Origin: Phycomyces nitens
Taxonomy: Eukaryota; Mucoromycota; Mucoromycetes; Mucorales; Phycomycetaceae
Assembly: GCA_022702545.1 (NCBI GenBank)
Contig: JAHRBC010000007.1
Span: 2,294,001 to 2,358,000 of the forward strand
Direction of reading: 5' to 3'
DNA: 64,000 nt
Shown here: in pieces, positions 46,315-58,095 of the stretch
Layout: each line of letters opens with the position of its first letter
Position numbering within the stretch: position 1 is the first letter of the stretch
Translations under genes and position numbers: made by a program
The notes under the pieces: generated by a model
Seen by the model: only the letters and a program-made list of their open reading frames with translations
Database searches by the model: none
Told to the model about the DNA's origin: nothing

Positions 46315-47148
46315 ATGTCATTTGCTTCGTTTTCTGATCCCAACAATGGTCTGGAATCCCAAGGCTCACCTGGGATCTTTGAGGATCATTCAGTTGATCG
46401 ATCGAGACATTCTTCTGAATTTGCCTATGTAGAAGAAGATGCTGGAGATGCGGAGGCTCAGGTGCAGGAAGAGACTGACTCAATGACGATGAATTCAACT
46501 GAAGATACTACTCTGGACATGTATTACAAAACCCATCCTAATCTCTTGTTGGATCAGAGGATGCGTGAGATTACGGATGAGGATTCGCTCTGGTCAGTCT
46601 CTACTCGGCGCCTGACCTGGGGAGTCGAGAATCTGCGGGACAATAACCCATTGACATACTGGTTGTAAGCAAAAGATTATGGAAGGGAAGATATTGATCG
46701 TTTGACCAAAAATCCTCGTAGTTCTGATTGCCCCAACCAAAAGGGCCCTCATACGATTGATATTGTGTTTGGCAAGCCAACATGGATAAAGGTAAAAAAC
46801 CAACTGGCACCAAACTATGGCTGATTGTGTAGCAAGTGTCTCTGTTTATAGACTATTTCCAAGACAATAGCTATACACCCTGGATAATATCCATCAGAGG
46901 AGGCACATGCTATCGTGATATGCAGGAGATTGTGCAGATTGAATGCGAGAAGGCGGTGGGATGGCAACATGCAGATCTGGAAGATACAGGGTAAGGTTTT
47001 GATGATCTGTGATATGTTGTTATTTATAAAAAAAGTCAAAAGAGAATGCACCAGAGTATTTCGGCTACAGATAGCAATCCTCAGCACCCATGAGAACGGA
47101 AGAGACACGCACGTCAGACAGGCAAAGGTTTACTCGATCCCAGGATAG
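46315..47148 (+). CDS. APC10: Anaphase-promoting complex subunit 10 (Doc1)
   Basis: Processivity and substrate-recognition subunit of the APC/C ubiquitin ligase. Exons 46315-46664, 46722-46791, 46833-46990 and 47043-47148 give 227 aa. Residues 1-75 are an acidic extension. The DOC domain then runs from REITDEDSLWSV through GVENLRDNNPLTYW, GPHTIDIVFG, SLFIDYFQDNSYTPWIISIR and ENGRDTHVRQAKVYS. The usual SDGxQPH loop reads SDCPNQKGPH, two residues longer. The last acceptor (CAAAAG) was chosen to restore CTRVFRLQIAIL. Begins only 25 bases after the AlkB-like stop; an internal Met at REIT could be an alternative start. Confidence 0.9.
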
Positions 47149-47309
47149 GTTGCTCAGCTATTATTATTATTATTATTATTATTACTTGTCACCACTAAAT
47201 ATTTATATTTATATATATAATAATAATAATAAAATACTAGCCAGTGTGATTCTTTCTCTTGTGCACACTAATATTAATATATACATCTATCTATCTATCT
47301 ATCCATCTC

Positions 47310-47923
47310 ATGATCTCCGTACTCCATTCACCAATCACCCTCCAAAAGTTTGTCATTCTCGACTGCCCAACCGAACAGACTTTGGCCTCATATGTTCCCA
47401 AACTCCAGCAGGAGAACGTGAGTGCTTTGGTGAGGATATGCCATCGCACAGGACAGGATCCTTATGATGGTGATGCGTTGGAAAAGGAAACTGGGATCAG
47501 GGTGATTGATGACATTAAGTTCTCTGATGGCGGGATTCCTGATGGACTGATGATTGAGCGATGGTTAAAGTTGATTGCCGAAGCAAGGGAGCAGGGAACC
47601 ACGGTAGGAGTTCATTGTGTAGCGGGTATTGGGCGGGCACCAGTAAGTGGAATCCAAAAAAGCCAAATGTCTTTGTCTAACCATGTCCCCCCACCCCCCA
47701 AATAGGTTCTGGTGACCATTGCGCTGGTCGAGAGTGGAATGGATGGTCTGGTAAGAAGGATGCTTTGGTTATGCTCTAGAGATCCTAAAATGCATTTTAG
47801 GATGCCATTAGTCACGTGAGGAGACACCGCAGAGGTGCGTTGAACAAGCAGCAAGTACGGTTCATTGACACCTATCGATCGAAACGTCAAAAACGCTCTT
47901 GGCTTGGATGGTTGCGAGGGTGA
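47310..47923 (+). CDS. PRL-type (PTP4A) protein tyrosine phosphatase
   Basis: Small dual-specificity-fold phosphatase; animal PRLs bind CNNM magnesium transporters. Exons 47310-47642, 47706-47750 and 47801-47923 give 166 aa. P-loop VHCVAGIGRAPVLVTIAL has Cys and Arg and the PRL-specific Ala instead of Ser/Thr after Arg. The general-acid loop lies near DDIKFSDGGIPD; HVRRHRRGALNKQQVRFIDT is the family's last helix. The C-terminus ends LGWLRG, so the CaaX prenylation box of animal PRLs is missing. 161 bp follow Apc10. Confidence 0.92.
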
Positions 47924-48107
47924 CACGATTGAATATTTTTTTTCCTATTGAAATTCCGTATAACAAATACTATTTGTTGTTTATTGTTCTAAATCAGAGT
48001 AATTTCTATTTTGATCTTTCACATAATATAATAATAATAATTTTCTCTCTTCCTCTTTCTCTCTCTGTGTGTCTCCTTCTCTTTCTTTTTTGCTCATCTC
48101 GCCTGGA

Positions 48108-49198
48108 ATGCTAGACATTACAGACAATGAGCTCTGGGCTCAGATACTCGGCTACTTTAGTATCGCATGCTGGATAATTGTGTTTACACCGTAAGCATAG
48201 ACGACAGCCCAAGACCCCTACACACCCACATTCAAACAAATAACGTTTGTTGTAGACAGCTCAAAGAAAACTACCAGCGAAAGAACACAGACGGTGTGTC
48301 GATCCAATTCCTGCTCTTCTGGATCTTTGGAGATATTTTCAACTTGATTGGAGGAGTACTCGAGCATCTGATGCAGACAATGGTTTGGGCTGTGGTATTG
48401 ACACAAACAAGGATATTGACAGACAAATTTTGTAGTTGCTGCTGGCATTGTATTATCTCTTGGCAGATTGCCTGTTGATGGGCCAGGTTATTTATTATCG
48501 TAAACGCCAGGGTCAGGGTCTCTTGCATCGGGAAGAAATCGTGGATACTTCCGAGAATGCGCCTCTTTTACAGTCAGTTTCCTCTAAACCGACGTCTGAA
48601 ACAACACGTCGTACGGTGCGAATTTTCTTTATTTTGTCCATTTTGATCATGACCCTGCTGCTGGTGGGCTCCTGTCTGTTCTTCTTTTGGCCCAATAGCC
48701 AGGACAAAATTGATTATGAGAAGCTTCATCTGGTGCCTCAATTGTTGGGATGGGCCAGTGCTGTTCTTTACTGTGGTAGCCGTATTCCTCAGATCATGCA
48801 GAATTTCCGAAACGAGAGTGTTGATGGGCTGAGTCTGACGATGTTTGTATTCAGTGTGTGTGGCAATCTGACTTACTGCTTGGTAAATAATAATAATAAT
48901 AATAATAATCATAAACCTTTTTTTTATATATTTATACAAAATGGCGTTTTCTAACCTCTCTCTCTTTATTTATATACATATATATATATATAGTCAATCT
49001 TTTGCAAGTCGCTCGACAAGACTTTTCTGCTGACCAATTTCCCATGGCTGCTTGGAAGTGGTGGAACGTTGTTCTTTGATTTCACGGTAAGGGCTGAAAT
49101 CTATTTGTGCAAGTCATTAATTTTGTTTTTTTTTATTGTAGATCTTTTTCCAGTTTTACACCTATAGACACAAGAAGCTCTTGACAGACACCAAATGA
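48108..49198 (+). CDS. PQ-loop (Ypq1/PQLC2-like) vacuolar basic amino-acid transporter
   Basis: Seven-helix lysosomal/vacuolar transporter for cationic amino acids in yeast and animals. Exons 48108-48190, 48256-48382, 48436-48882, 48994-49086 and 49142-49198 give 268 aa. First PQ motif at FTPQLKENY spans the first intron; second at SRIPQIMQNF. Each is followed by the characteristic VSIQFLLFWIFGD / VDGLSLTMFVFSVCGN helix. The loop between repeats carries a dileucine-like ENAPLL that may serve vacuolar sorting. Starts 184 bp after the PRL gene. Confidence 0.92.
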
Positions 49199-49623
49199 TA
49201 ATAATAATAATAATATAATAATAAAATATAAAAAAACAATTTGAAATTGTTTCATGGCTGTAGATCAATAACAATCATCATCATAATAAAAAAGGCGTCT
49301 GTGCACCCCAAGGCTTGCAAATAATATGGTCAGAATAATCAAGGGCGTACCAATGGCCAAAAGGTTGGCGTTCTAATCTGTACACAGAGAAGAAATAAGG
49401 GGTTTCGATCGGCATATCGGAATCACTCTGAATGCTTCAGGTTGTGTCATGCGACCACAAGTTTTATATATACGTGTTATTTGGCGATCCAGTCAAAAAG
49501 AAAAAAACACACACACACACATTTGATATATATATATATGTGTATATAAAAAAATTGTAATTATTAGACATAAAAATAAACAGCTCCTATGCTTTCTTTC
49601 CCTCTTTCTTAACCACTCTTACC
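49199..49623. other. Intergenic, no gene seen
   Basis: (AAT)n at 49199-49216, CA microsatellite 49507-49520 and TA run 49530-49545. Presumably the 5' region of the zinc-finger gene. Confidence 0.55.
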
Positions 49624-50568
49624 ATGCAAGACAAACGTATCTCTCTACCCTCTCTCCGTCACCTCTTGAACGACCTTGCCGCAGACTCTCAGGCCAGCAA
49701 CAATGGTCTCAGATGGCTGCCACACCAGCCCTCTGTCTCAAAGGAACTCGAGCAGTGGGATAACTCTCGCGGCAGAACCACAGACAAACCAGACCAAAAT
49801 ATTCCCTCTCGCTTCTCTAGGCAGACAGAATTCCCTCCTGAAATATGGAACCGCGTTCCCTTGAAACAAGCCCCTTATCCAAACGACACCTGTGGCTGCC
49901 AATGCTCCTATCCCCCTCGTCGCCATGAGTTCGTCACTCGATCACCTCCCCTGCAGAGAGCCCCCCAGGCCGCCCGCTTTCACAGACGCGCCACCTCGGC
50001 AGCAGCCTATCTTGATACCACTCCAATGCCTCAGAGCATGCACCATCCCCCTGACTGGCAGTTGATCGACGACATGGCCTGCATGCACATAATCCCATCC
50101 CCTCCTCCTTTTGCTTTTTCAGCTCACCAACAGATGCGTCATCATTATCAAGACCAGATCCATCGTCAATCCGAGCCAATTCTGCACCGCACCCACAAAA
50201 GATCCCACACCACATCTGGCTACCCTTTGCCACAGAACTACATTTTCCCTCCTCGCCAGCCATTACCGCAGCGCAAACCCCAAAAGGCTTTGGAGGGGCC
50301 TCACCATCGATACCATTGTAACCTGTGTCCAAAGACATTTAGCAGACCATCTTCATTGCGGATCCATGGCTATTCTCACACGGGTGAAAAGCCCCATGGG
50401 TGTCCCTATCCAGGCTGCGGTCGATGGTTCAGTGTTCAGAGTAACATGCGACGCCATCTTAGGGTTCATCACTGCTCACCCCACGAGCTCAACAGGGAGC
50501 CTGCCGGAGGTTCCTCTGAGGAAGAGGAGGAGGAAGAGTGGATGGCAATAGGCCAACCACACGCCTAA
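49624..50568 (+). CDS. C2H2 zinc-finger transcription factor
   Basis: Single-exon gene, 314 aa. The first about 235 residues are Pro/Gln/His/Arg-rich and disordered. Two tandem C-terminal fingers follow: YHCNLCPKTFSRPSSLRIHG with HTGEKPH linker, then CPYPGCGRWFSVQSNMRRHL ending HLRVHH. The spacing and TGEKP linker are classical, resembling the AZF/MSN-like two-finger factors of fungi. An acidic EEEEEE patch closes the protein. GC-rich compared with its flanks. Target genes unknown. Confidence 0.88.
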   Translation: MQDKRISLPSLRHLLNDLAADSQASNNGLRWLPHQPSVSKELEQWDNSRGRTTDKPDQNIPSRFSRQTEFPPEIWNRVPLKQAPYPNDTCGCQCSYPPRRHEFVTRSPPLQRAPQAARFHRRATSAAAYLDTTPMPQSMHHPPDWQLIDDMACMHIIPSPPPFAFSAHQQMRHHYQDQIHRQSEPILHRTHKRSHTTSGYPLPQNYIFPPRQPLPQRKPQKALEGPHHRYHCNLCPKTFSRPSSLRIHGYSHTGEKPHGCPYPGCGRWFSVQSNMRRHLRVHHCSPHELNREPAGGSSEEEEEEEWMAIGQPHA

Positions 50569-50850
50569 ATAAACATTTATATTATATATACTATTGCTAT
50601 ATTGTCATTATTGTCATTGTTATTATTATTATTATTATATTATTATTATATTATTAAAAAAAAAGCAAAAACTCTTCTAGATAACCACAGGCCTCCCCTT
50701 TATTATTATATTAATATTAATATACATGATATTCGATGCATTCAGTCAGTGTCAAATACATAACAGCCTTCCTCCTCCTCCTCCTCCTTCCCCCCTTCTT
50801 ATTATTCTCAACCTCCTTCTCTCATTTTGCAAGCACACCAATAATTATGG

Positions 50851-52710
50851 TTAGGGGGTTTTTTCTTTCTTGTACAGCTTACGTGGTCTGGCACCTTCAT
50901 CCGTACTCTGGCTATCAGATCTCTTGTCTTCATCAGTATACACACTATCAGAGTCACTATCAGACTGCACTTCTCCGTCAAACGGCAGTGTGGGCAGATA
51001 AAACACCTCGTCCTCCCCCTCCCGATCCTCATCAATGTCAAGAAACGCCTGGATCGTCTCATCCGTCGTCACGTCAACCGTAATGTCCTCGTCGTCCAAT
51101 TTACGCTTCGACGCCTCTTCTTCGGGCACAACGTCAAACTCATCCTCTTTTTCTTCGTATTCCATGTTCTCTTCCAATTCTGTGAAATCTGGCGCAAACG
51201 CACTCCAGTTCTCTTCGTGTTTGGCTGTCCAGATATATATATTCCCATAGCTGCTCACAGATCCAATAATAGGCCGGACAGGATGCCACTATAGATATAT
51301 ATAAAGAAATATTGAATATGACCACCAGTATGTGCAATTAACTTACTGCAAGGTCATCAAGGGGTTCTTTGGGGCCCTCTAGGATCTTGACAAGATTTCC
51401 CATGTTTTTATCCCAAATGTAAATATTATGCTCTGCCTTGTGTCCAGAGCCTAAATCCAAACCATGGTTAATCAAAACTGTGCCTGGCTATCATCTTACT
51501 TGCCTCCAATCACAAATTCGCCATCTGCACTAAATGAAGCCTGGTTCCATTGGATCCGATTGACAAGGTCTTGGAACTTGTTCTGTAGCACCGGAACTCC
51601 TTTATCATCCAGTCTAAAGAACCTAATGACGCGATCATTTGCAATAACAAGCATGTCTCTATTTTTGAAATTAGGCTTGGTTTGACAAGCAAATATTATT
51701 TTTTTCTTTTTCTTCTTCTTCTTTCGCCCCCTAACCTTCCGTTTCTACTCCATTGAATTCCCTTGATCGTGGTGCTGGTCACACGCAAAGAATATGTTGT
51801 CTAGGCAACTAATTAATCAATTAAATAACAAAAGGATTGGCAGCAAACCTTGCGCGTATTGGCATCAATGATGTTTAGGTAGCCTTTGGATGTCCCGGTA
51901 TAGATGCTTGTTCCGGCCTTGTTCCACACACTCGCAGTGACAAATGAAGACGATCTAGGGCGCTTGTGTTTAGTTTTTTGTTTTCCTTGCTTTGCTTTGC
52001 TTTCTAGCCCCTCCCCCCTCCCCACACACTGGACACATTTACTTGTGATCCTCTTTCCCTTCCTCAGTCTTGATGGTCCACTGGTTGACTTTGCCATCCG
52101 ACGATAAGTCTACTATTACTGGGTTTTCTTGATATAATGAGACCACAAAACGAAAGCTAGATTGACAAGCAGTTAACAAGACGTTTAACTTGAAGGCGGG
52201 TCAAACTACTTGTTTCGTGGATGCATCTGGGCCATCATCACAGGCGTACTGAATCGTATCTTTGTGTGTTTTGTGGCCGAGACGAGATCCCAAAGGATGC
52301 ATGTCCAATCCTTTGATGCAGACAAGAGGAATCTACCATTACGAGACCAACTATTATTGTTGCGGATGATTTTAATATATTATTATTTAATATATTATTT
52401 ATGTGTGTGTGTATACACAAAATGTGTAATTCAAGAAAGTTGATTGACCTTATGCTTGCCACAGGTTTGACATGCCCAATAAGATTACGCGAGACACCCT
52501 TTGTATCAAAATCCCACACTACACATCTGCCATCTAGACAGCCACCTGCTAGCAATGTTCCTCTTCGATTGAATTTGCAGCTGAGAACATAGCCATCTTC
52601 AAGAGTCTCTTCAATCACTTGAGGATATTCTTGTTCCAAAGGATCTATAATGCTGATGAGACCACACTGATGTGGAGCTTGTTTATATTACCAAGTAATT
52701 CAAGATTCAT
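50851..52710 (-). CDS. SWD1: COMPASS (Set1) complex WD40 subunit Swd1/RBBP5
   Basis: Scaffold WD-repeat protein of the H3K4 methyltransferase. Nine exons: 52692-52710, 52449-52644, 52210-52350, 52043-52156, 51849-51954, 51736-51800, 51504-51658, 51347-51450, 50851-51288; 445 aa. The start MNLELL matches RBBP5 exactly. Seven-blade signature segments: GTLLAGGCLDGRCVVWDFDT, WSRNGRFLLSASKD, YTGTSKGYLNIIDANT, NIYIWDKNMGNLVKILEG and WHPVRPIIGSVSS. The C-terminal hinge ENWSAFAPDFTELEENMEY is the region that contacts Ash2/Set1. Intron 51451-51503 uses GC-AG; the overlapping GTAAGA donor 4 nt downstream would break the frame. The 282-bp gap to the zinc-finger gene is convergent. Confidence 0.93.
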
Positions 52711-53378
52711 TATTGAAAGGATTTATATATTTTTATTACAAGTCTTTAAGTGTTGTTATTTGGGGAGTATAAGGTGTGTTGAAAAGGTGCGTGTGATTTG
52801 TTGTTGTTACAGTCACATAAATCCAGTCCGCCTTGAATTGACAATTTCTCGAGATGATCTCACATCGCAATCTTCACACGCTTCCCCCAATGAACAGTGC
52901 TTCCACTCCGCCCCCTTTTTTTTTAATGGCCCATCAATCACCATCCATCTTGTTGGAGGCCATCCGGTTGGTTGGAACAGATGATTGCCATGGAGATCTA
53001 TATATCTCCGAAGATCATTGAATGAGCAATAAAGAAGATCCTTGATGTCTTTTTAATCAAATCGCTCGTCTTTGTGTGACTGAATGAGTGGAAAAAAAAA
53101 CAAATGGGTCATTAGTGGGGGGGCCACGCTCTTTATTGCTGGGCTCATTTAAAGACTCTAAAGAGGTTTAATATTTTATATATATAAAAATATATATATA
53201 TTTAATCAATCTCATCTTCTTATCAGACATGTATTTATAAAGAAACCGATTCATTTTGCCACCTCTTCTTCTTCTTCTTCTTTTTCTTCTTCTTTTTCTT
53301 CTTCTTCTTCTTCTTTTTTTCTTTTTCTTTTTTATTATTTTTGTATATACCATACATATTTAATTTATCATTATAATA
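52711..53378. promoter_or_regulatory. Divergent promoter interval (Swd1 / Pcl cyclin)
   Basis: 668 bp between divergent genes, with TA runs near 53175-53200 and a long TTC/TTTTTC tract at 53264-53332 that ends about 45 bp before the cyclin start. The sequence at 52900-52985 is GC-richer but has no frame I accept. Confidence 0.5.
53264..53332 (+). repeat. Pyrimidine (TTC)n microsatellite
   Basis: About 70 bases of TTC/TTTTTC units with one-strand C/T bias, immediately upstream of the cyclin start codon at 53379; may be transcribed in its leader. Confidence 0.85.
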
Positions 53379-54021
53379 ATGACCGATTCCATAAGCCACT
53401 CTTATCCAACCCTGGTTGCAAATCCTCATCTTTTATCGCTCTTGCTACAGGCCACAGACTCTAGCCAGTCAAAGAGTATGCCCGTAAAGCAAAAGCAGTA
53501 TGTCGATTCTTTAGTTGGTACGAATGGCATGAATATATTATATAAATAAATACAATAAATAAATAAAAATAAAGTCAAAAGTAAATTGACCCAAAAGGAA
53601 TATAGATATCACTGTCCAGGCAATCCATACAATATGGCCACAACCAATCGTATCCCACAAACCCGTCGCCAGTCTAACCACCTTTCTACGCCACATCCTC
53701 AAACACTCTCGAACCACCCACTCGACCCTTCAACTGGCAATCTTTTACCTCTTCAGGGCTCGCACCCGGATCCAAAAGAATAAGCAGGACGGCGTTGCTT
53801 CCTGTGGCCGACGAATGTTCTTGGCCGCCCTTATCTGTGCCCACAAGTATCTTCAGGATAAGACCTACAAGAACGTCGCCTGGAGCAAGGTCAGTGGACT
53901 AAAGGTCGCACATGTCAATGTGGCCGAAAAGACCATGCTCCAATTACTCGACTGGCAATTGCATGTCAAAAAGGAAACCTACGACCAGTGGCTCTCGATG
54001 CTTCAGACCCATCTTATGTAA
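53379..54021 (+). CDS. Pho85-type (Pcl1/2-like) cyclin
   Basis: Partner of a Pho85/CDK5-class kinase. Exons 53379-53517 and 53606-54021 give 184 aa. Cyclin-box helices: FLRHILKHSRTTHSTLQLAI and FYLFRART, then GRRMFLAALICAHKYLQDKT (the 'RxFLAAL..A.K..D' core), YKNVAWSKVSGL, and VAEKTMLQLLDWQLHV. The second exon must be read in the frame giving DITVQAIHTIW after the splice; another frame with an internal ATG there is a shadow. The short length is typical of Pcl cyclins. Confidence 0.88.
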
Positions 54022-55195
54022 AAAATCTTACATACCCCACCCCCCCTCTTTCCTATTGCCCTCAACTCTTGTTTGATTGAGGCAATAAGAAACCACTCTC
54101 GTATACTTTCTTCATATATATATATTTACAATGTATTTCTATTGTCAGTAGTCCTAAGAATATAATCGCTTTATTTTATCTTCCATGTTGCACCAAATGA
54201 CCCCTATTCCATGTACAGATCCTTTATTCTTGTGATTACCTAAACAAGCAATCTAGAAAACAAGATAACAGTTCTCAGATTCACATCTTGTGCACCACTA
54301 CCCATCATCATCACCATCATCATCATCTGTGAGATGGTTAATGAGATTTGAAACAGAAATCTATTGTCAATTGAAACAAAATCTATACTATTGTGATCGG
54401 ACTGTGGGTAGTAATTGAGATGATCTATTAAACCGATTTCAAATCAATGGAAGCATTAGATATAAATATATACATATATACATATGTATATACATGTACA
54501 TAAATCTCTTTATACATCTATGAGTACAAAAAGTCTATATTTCTACCGGGAATGACCAATAGAATGCAGGAGATTCCGATCCATTTAGCTATATATTTCA
54601 TCTCGTATTAGCCTCCATCTAATTTCCAGTATTTATTTAAATATAGAAATAAATAAAATAAAAATAAAATAAAATCTCCTTGTTTCATCTCATAGATCCT
54701 GGCCCATAAACAAGATGGCAGGACCAGTCAGCGGCATTGTTGGGTCCAAACATCTTTTTTAGATTGCAAACAGAGCATGCAAAACAACAGGCGCTCCCCT
54801 TCTCTCCCCCCCTCTTTTTGTCTTTTTGTCTTCAAACAAAAGCACAAGGGGTATAATTGGTATAATTTTGGGCGGGAAACCAGGCGGGCGTGTGATTTAT
54901 ATTGAAACAAGTTTCAAAATATGATTGTTTATGTGTTTACAAAGTGATGATTCAATCGACACACACACACACACACACACACATACATGCATACATACAT
55001 ACATACATACACACATGGCTTGTGGCAATTGTCCATATTGCAGAAATATATACATGCATATATTTTTTTTTGAGTTTTATATTAGTATTTTTTGAATTTT
55101 ATTTTATATTTTTTTATTGTCAAAATAATTAGAGTAATTAATATTTTTTAGGCTTGTCAAAAAAAAAAAGAAAAAAAAAGACTCGTTATTTAACT
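54022..55195. other. Intergenic, no gene seen
   Basis: AT-rich, with TA/ATAC tracts at 54460-54500, (CA)n at 54958-54982 and (CATA)n at 54983-55012. Nothing coding. Confidence 0.6.
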
Positions 55196-56802
55196 ATGCT
55201 TGTCAAATACACTCGTCTCTTGTTTGAATCGGCTCAAAAGTCCAATGCAAAGAGTGCAATTTACAGAGGCTACACAACAATCGCCAATGATCAGCTTCCC
55301 TATTCAACCATCCACACACCTGTCATGCTCCCCGAAGTATTGACACATCTTTCACCAGAATCAGGAAAAGTCTATTGTGATTTGACATTTGGTGATGGTG
55401 GATATACAAAGGCGATCCTCGGTAGGGCCTACATGTTCTTACTGTTGGAATCTACTTGTCAATACTCAAAAAAAAATCCATTTCTATTCCCTCCCCCCTC
55501 TCTCTCTCAAGATTCTTGTGATTGCAAGGTCGTCGCTGTTGACCAGGACCCCACTGCGTATGAAAAGGCTCTTCAATTGGCCTCGACTCCGGCTTACAAG
55601 TAAACCAACACACCCTCACCCTCACCCTCACCCTCACCAATATCACAATCCACTCATCCATCTTCAGGGGGAGACTATTTCCTTTGCTTAGTCGGTTTGG
55701 CCAGATTAGCTCGGCAGTAAAGACAAAGTTTGACTGGAGGCAAGTATGACTACCAAATCGTTTGATCTTTTAATTGACACGTCCTGCAGTTTTCCATGCT
55801 TTGATGGAATGGTCATGGATATCGGTGTGTCTAGTGGTCAGGTACATGCCATACATACATATGTATATATGTATATATATATAATGACCATCAATTGACA
55901 AGGGATAAAAGAGTAGATTGAGACTGCTTCAAGAGGATTCTCTTATAAGCTAGACGGACCTCTTGATATGCGAATGTGCTCGCGTGGAAAGGACGCTCCT
56001 TCGTCTTCGTCTGAAGAGTTTACATTTGAAGACGAAGCCACCCTGATGCGCAAGTCCATTTCGGCTTATGAGCTAGTCAATTTCTTCTCAAGAGAACAGA
56101 TTGCCGATATTATTTATCAGGTAAGCTACAACAAGAACAAGAATTGGTGTTGAAAGTATCCCAACTCCTTGTTAGTATGGTGGTGATCGTCTGTCTCGCA
56201 AGATTGCTTCTGCACTTGTGGATGCCCGTCAAAAGGCCCCAATTGAGACAACTGGTGAACTGGCCGCAATCATCCAAAAGACCTGCCCACAACCCCGTTG
56301 GCAGCGTGGAGACGATGACATGCTGAGAAACTCGGCTGCACGCACCTTCCAGGCCTTTAGAATCTACATCAATGACGAATTGGCTGAACTAGAGAGTGCT
56401 CTGCGGTCTAGTGAGTATCTCTTGAGACCCCAAGGACGCCTGGTTGTCGTTAGTTTCCACTCTCTCGAGGACCGTATCGCAAAGAACTTTCTCTACCATT
56501 GTGCTGGAAAACGGTCCACCCAAGAGGCCGAGACCAATCAGTTTAGTCTAAAGAGAGCTGCGAACCGGGAATATCGAAAGGCGATCAAGAACAACAATAC
56601 AGACTTTTTGTTAAAGCAGCCCACAGACCAAGTATTGCACAAGCACAGTGTGGTTCCATCATTTGAACTGAAATCCAAGAGCGTGGTTCAGCCGTCAAAG
56701 GAAGAAATAGCAGTCAACCCTCGTAGTCGGTCAGCCAAACTCAGAGTCGGCCAGCGCACGATGGCTGAGCCATTGGCTCCCTTTGGACCATTGGCTGAAT
56801 AA
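55196..56802 (+). CDS. RsmH/MraW-type rRNA m4C methyltransferase, mitochondrial (METTL15-like)
   Basis: SAM-dependent N4-cytidine methyltransferase of small-subunit rRNA. Exons 55196-55421, 55512-55599, 55668-55739, 55790-55841, 55917-56120 and 56176-56802 give 422 aa. Basic, Ser/Thr-rich N-terminus suggests mitochondrial import ([16 protein letters not shown]). Motifs: [22 protein letters not shown] (SAM loop), [34 protein letters not shown], and [19 protein letters not shown]-terminal [11 protein letters not shown] matches the family end. Intron 55740-55789 must use a GC donor to keep the frame. Intron 55600-55667 contains (CCCTCA)n. Confidence 0.95.
55612..55637 (+). repeat. (CCCTCA)n intronic repeat
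   Basis: Four CACCCT/CCCTCA units fill much of a 68-bp intron of the RsmH gene. The unit differs by one base from the canonical CCCTAA telomere repeat. Confidence 0.8.
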
Positions 56803-58095
56803 AACATATATATATATGTACACACACATAATAATTTTTTTTATAATAGACATTTTATATATACACGTATAATTTTTTTTTAAGAAAAAAAAAAGCCTGT
56901 CCCAAACACTGCATTTCCAGAGTCCGCCCGAAAAATTTCTTGTGGTTAAAATCAGTTTAAAAAGCCATGAATTCAACTCTTTTTTTTCAACTTTCTCTCT
57001 ACACTTTCTCATGGTAAGTTTTCTTCTTCTTTATTATTATTCTATCATTTTATATTTCGCAAAACAAAGAGGTGTAATAAAGGATGATTTTCTTAAGAAA
57101 ATGGGAATCTCTCTGAAAAATCGCTGAAGAGAACTCAATAATTTTTTCGTTACTGAACATTACACCCTTGCGAAATAATACAAATGATTACAAAAAAAAA
57201 GCACGTAAAAGCTAAGCTAATTATCAAATTATTATTCTCCATAGTCTTGACAACAACAACAACAACAACAACAACAATACTTTGGCCTCATCTATGGAAT
57301 CGGTAAGCATATTCTCTCTGATCTTTTTCCACCTGATAAATATCAATGTCAATGATGACAATTGTTTCATGCACCACGCATAAGTTTCTTGATGATTATG
57401 AATCCTTTTTAACTGAGCCATTGATATTTATCAAAAATATTTTCTTGATCAAAATATATAAGAATCGTTTATTGACCATTTTTATTATTTTTATCTAGAT
57501 TGAACAAAATGTATGTTGTGGCCAAGTAGTGTATATATTGTAGTATAAATTATATATAAATATAAATATAAAATAATAATAATAAACAATAAAAAAAATT
57601 TATACACCCAAAAAAATAATATCCGCTGCTCTTTTTTATATATTTATTTAATTTAAATTTATATTGTCTTGTACTGTGATTATTGAATGCGCATGCTTTT
57701 GCCAAAAATAATAATAAAGGGGAAGGGGGGGGCTACATAAATCTCTCAATCTAATGACAATAATTATATTACTGTTACCAAGCACGTTTTTTTTTTCTTT
57801 TTATTGTTTTTATATATATATACAACTATTCTTTAATTTATAAAATAAATAAATAAATATTCATTCATTCATTCATATATTTATTTATTTATTTTTATAT
57901 TTTTATTTATATTTTATTGTTATTTTAAAACGTGACTGTTGCCGTGACGTAATGTCTGTACATGACAAACAATTTTTTTTCCCAGCTTCATCTTGTTTCT
58001 CACAAGCCAAGCTTTTGAACAATTAAGATTAAGAGAATCACGGACATCTTTAATCATAATAAAAAAAAAACTCGAGTCAATCAACAAAAAAAAAT
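56803..58095. other. Intergenic with small inverted repeats
   Basis: Very AT-rich. Holds an imperfect inverted repeat (ATTTCGCAA...GGTGTAAT, about 57052-57182), an exact 15-bp hairpin (57334-57348 with 57419-57433), (AAC)n at 57248-57278, a G-rich run at 57720-57732 and AAAT/TTTA runs at 57840-57910. TGACGTAA at 57945-57952 lies about 145 bp before the Seb1-like start. No gene accepted. Confidence 0.55.
57334..57433. repeat. 15-bp perfect inverted repeat (hairpin)
   Basis: TGATAAATATCAATG at 57334-57348 and its exact reverse complement at 57419-57433 enclose a 70-base loop. Could be a small MITE remnant or a transcript hairpin. Confidence 0.7.

Noticed and set aside
55612..55637. Interstitial telomere
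   Set aside because: Unit is CCCTCA, only about four copies, within a short intron; better explained as a microsatellite.
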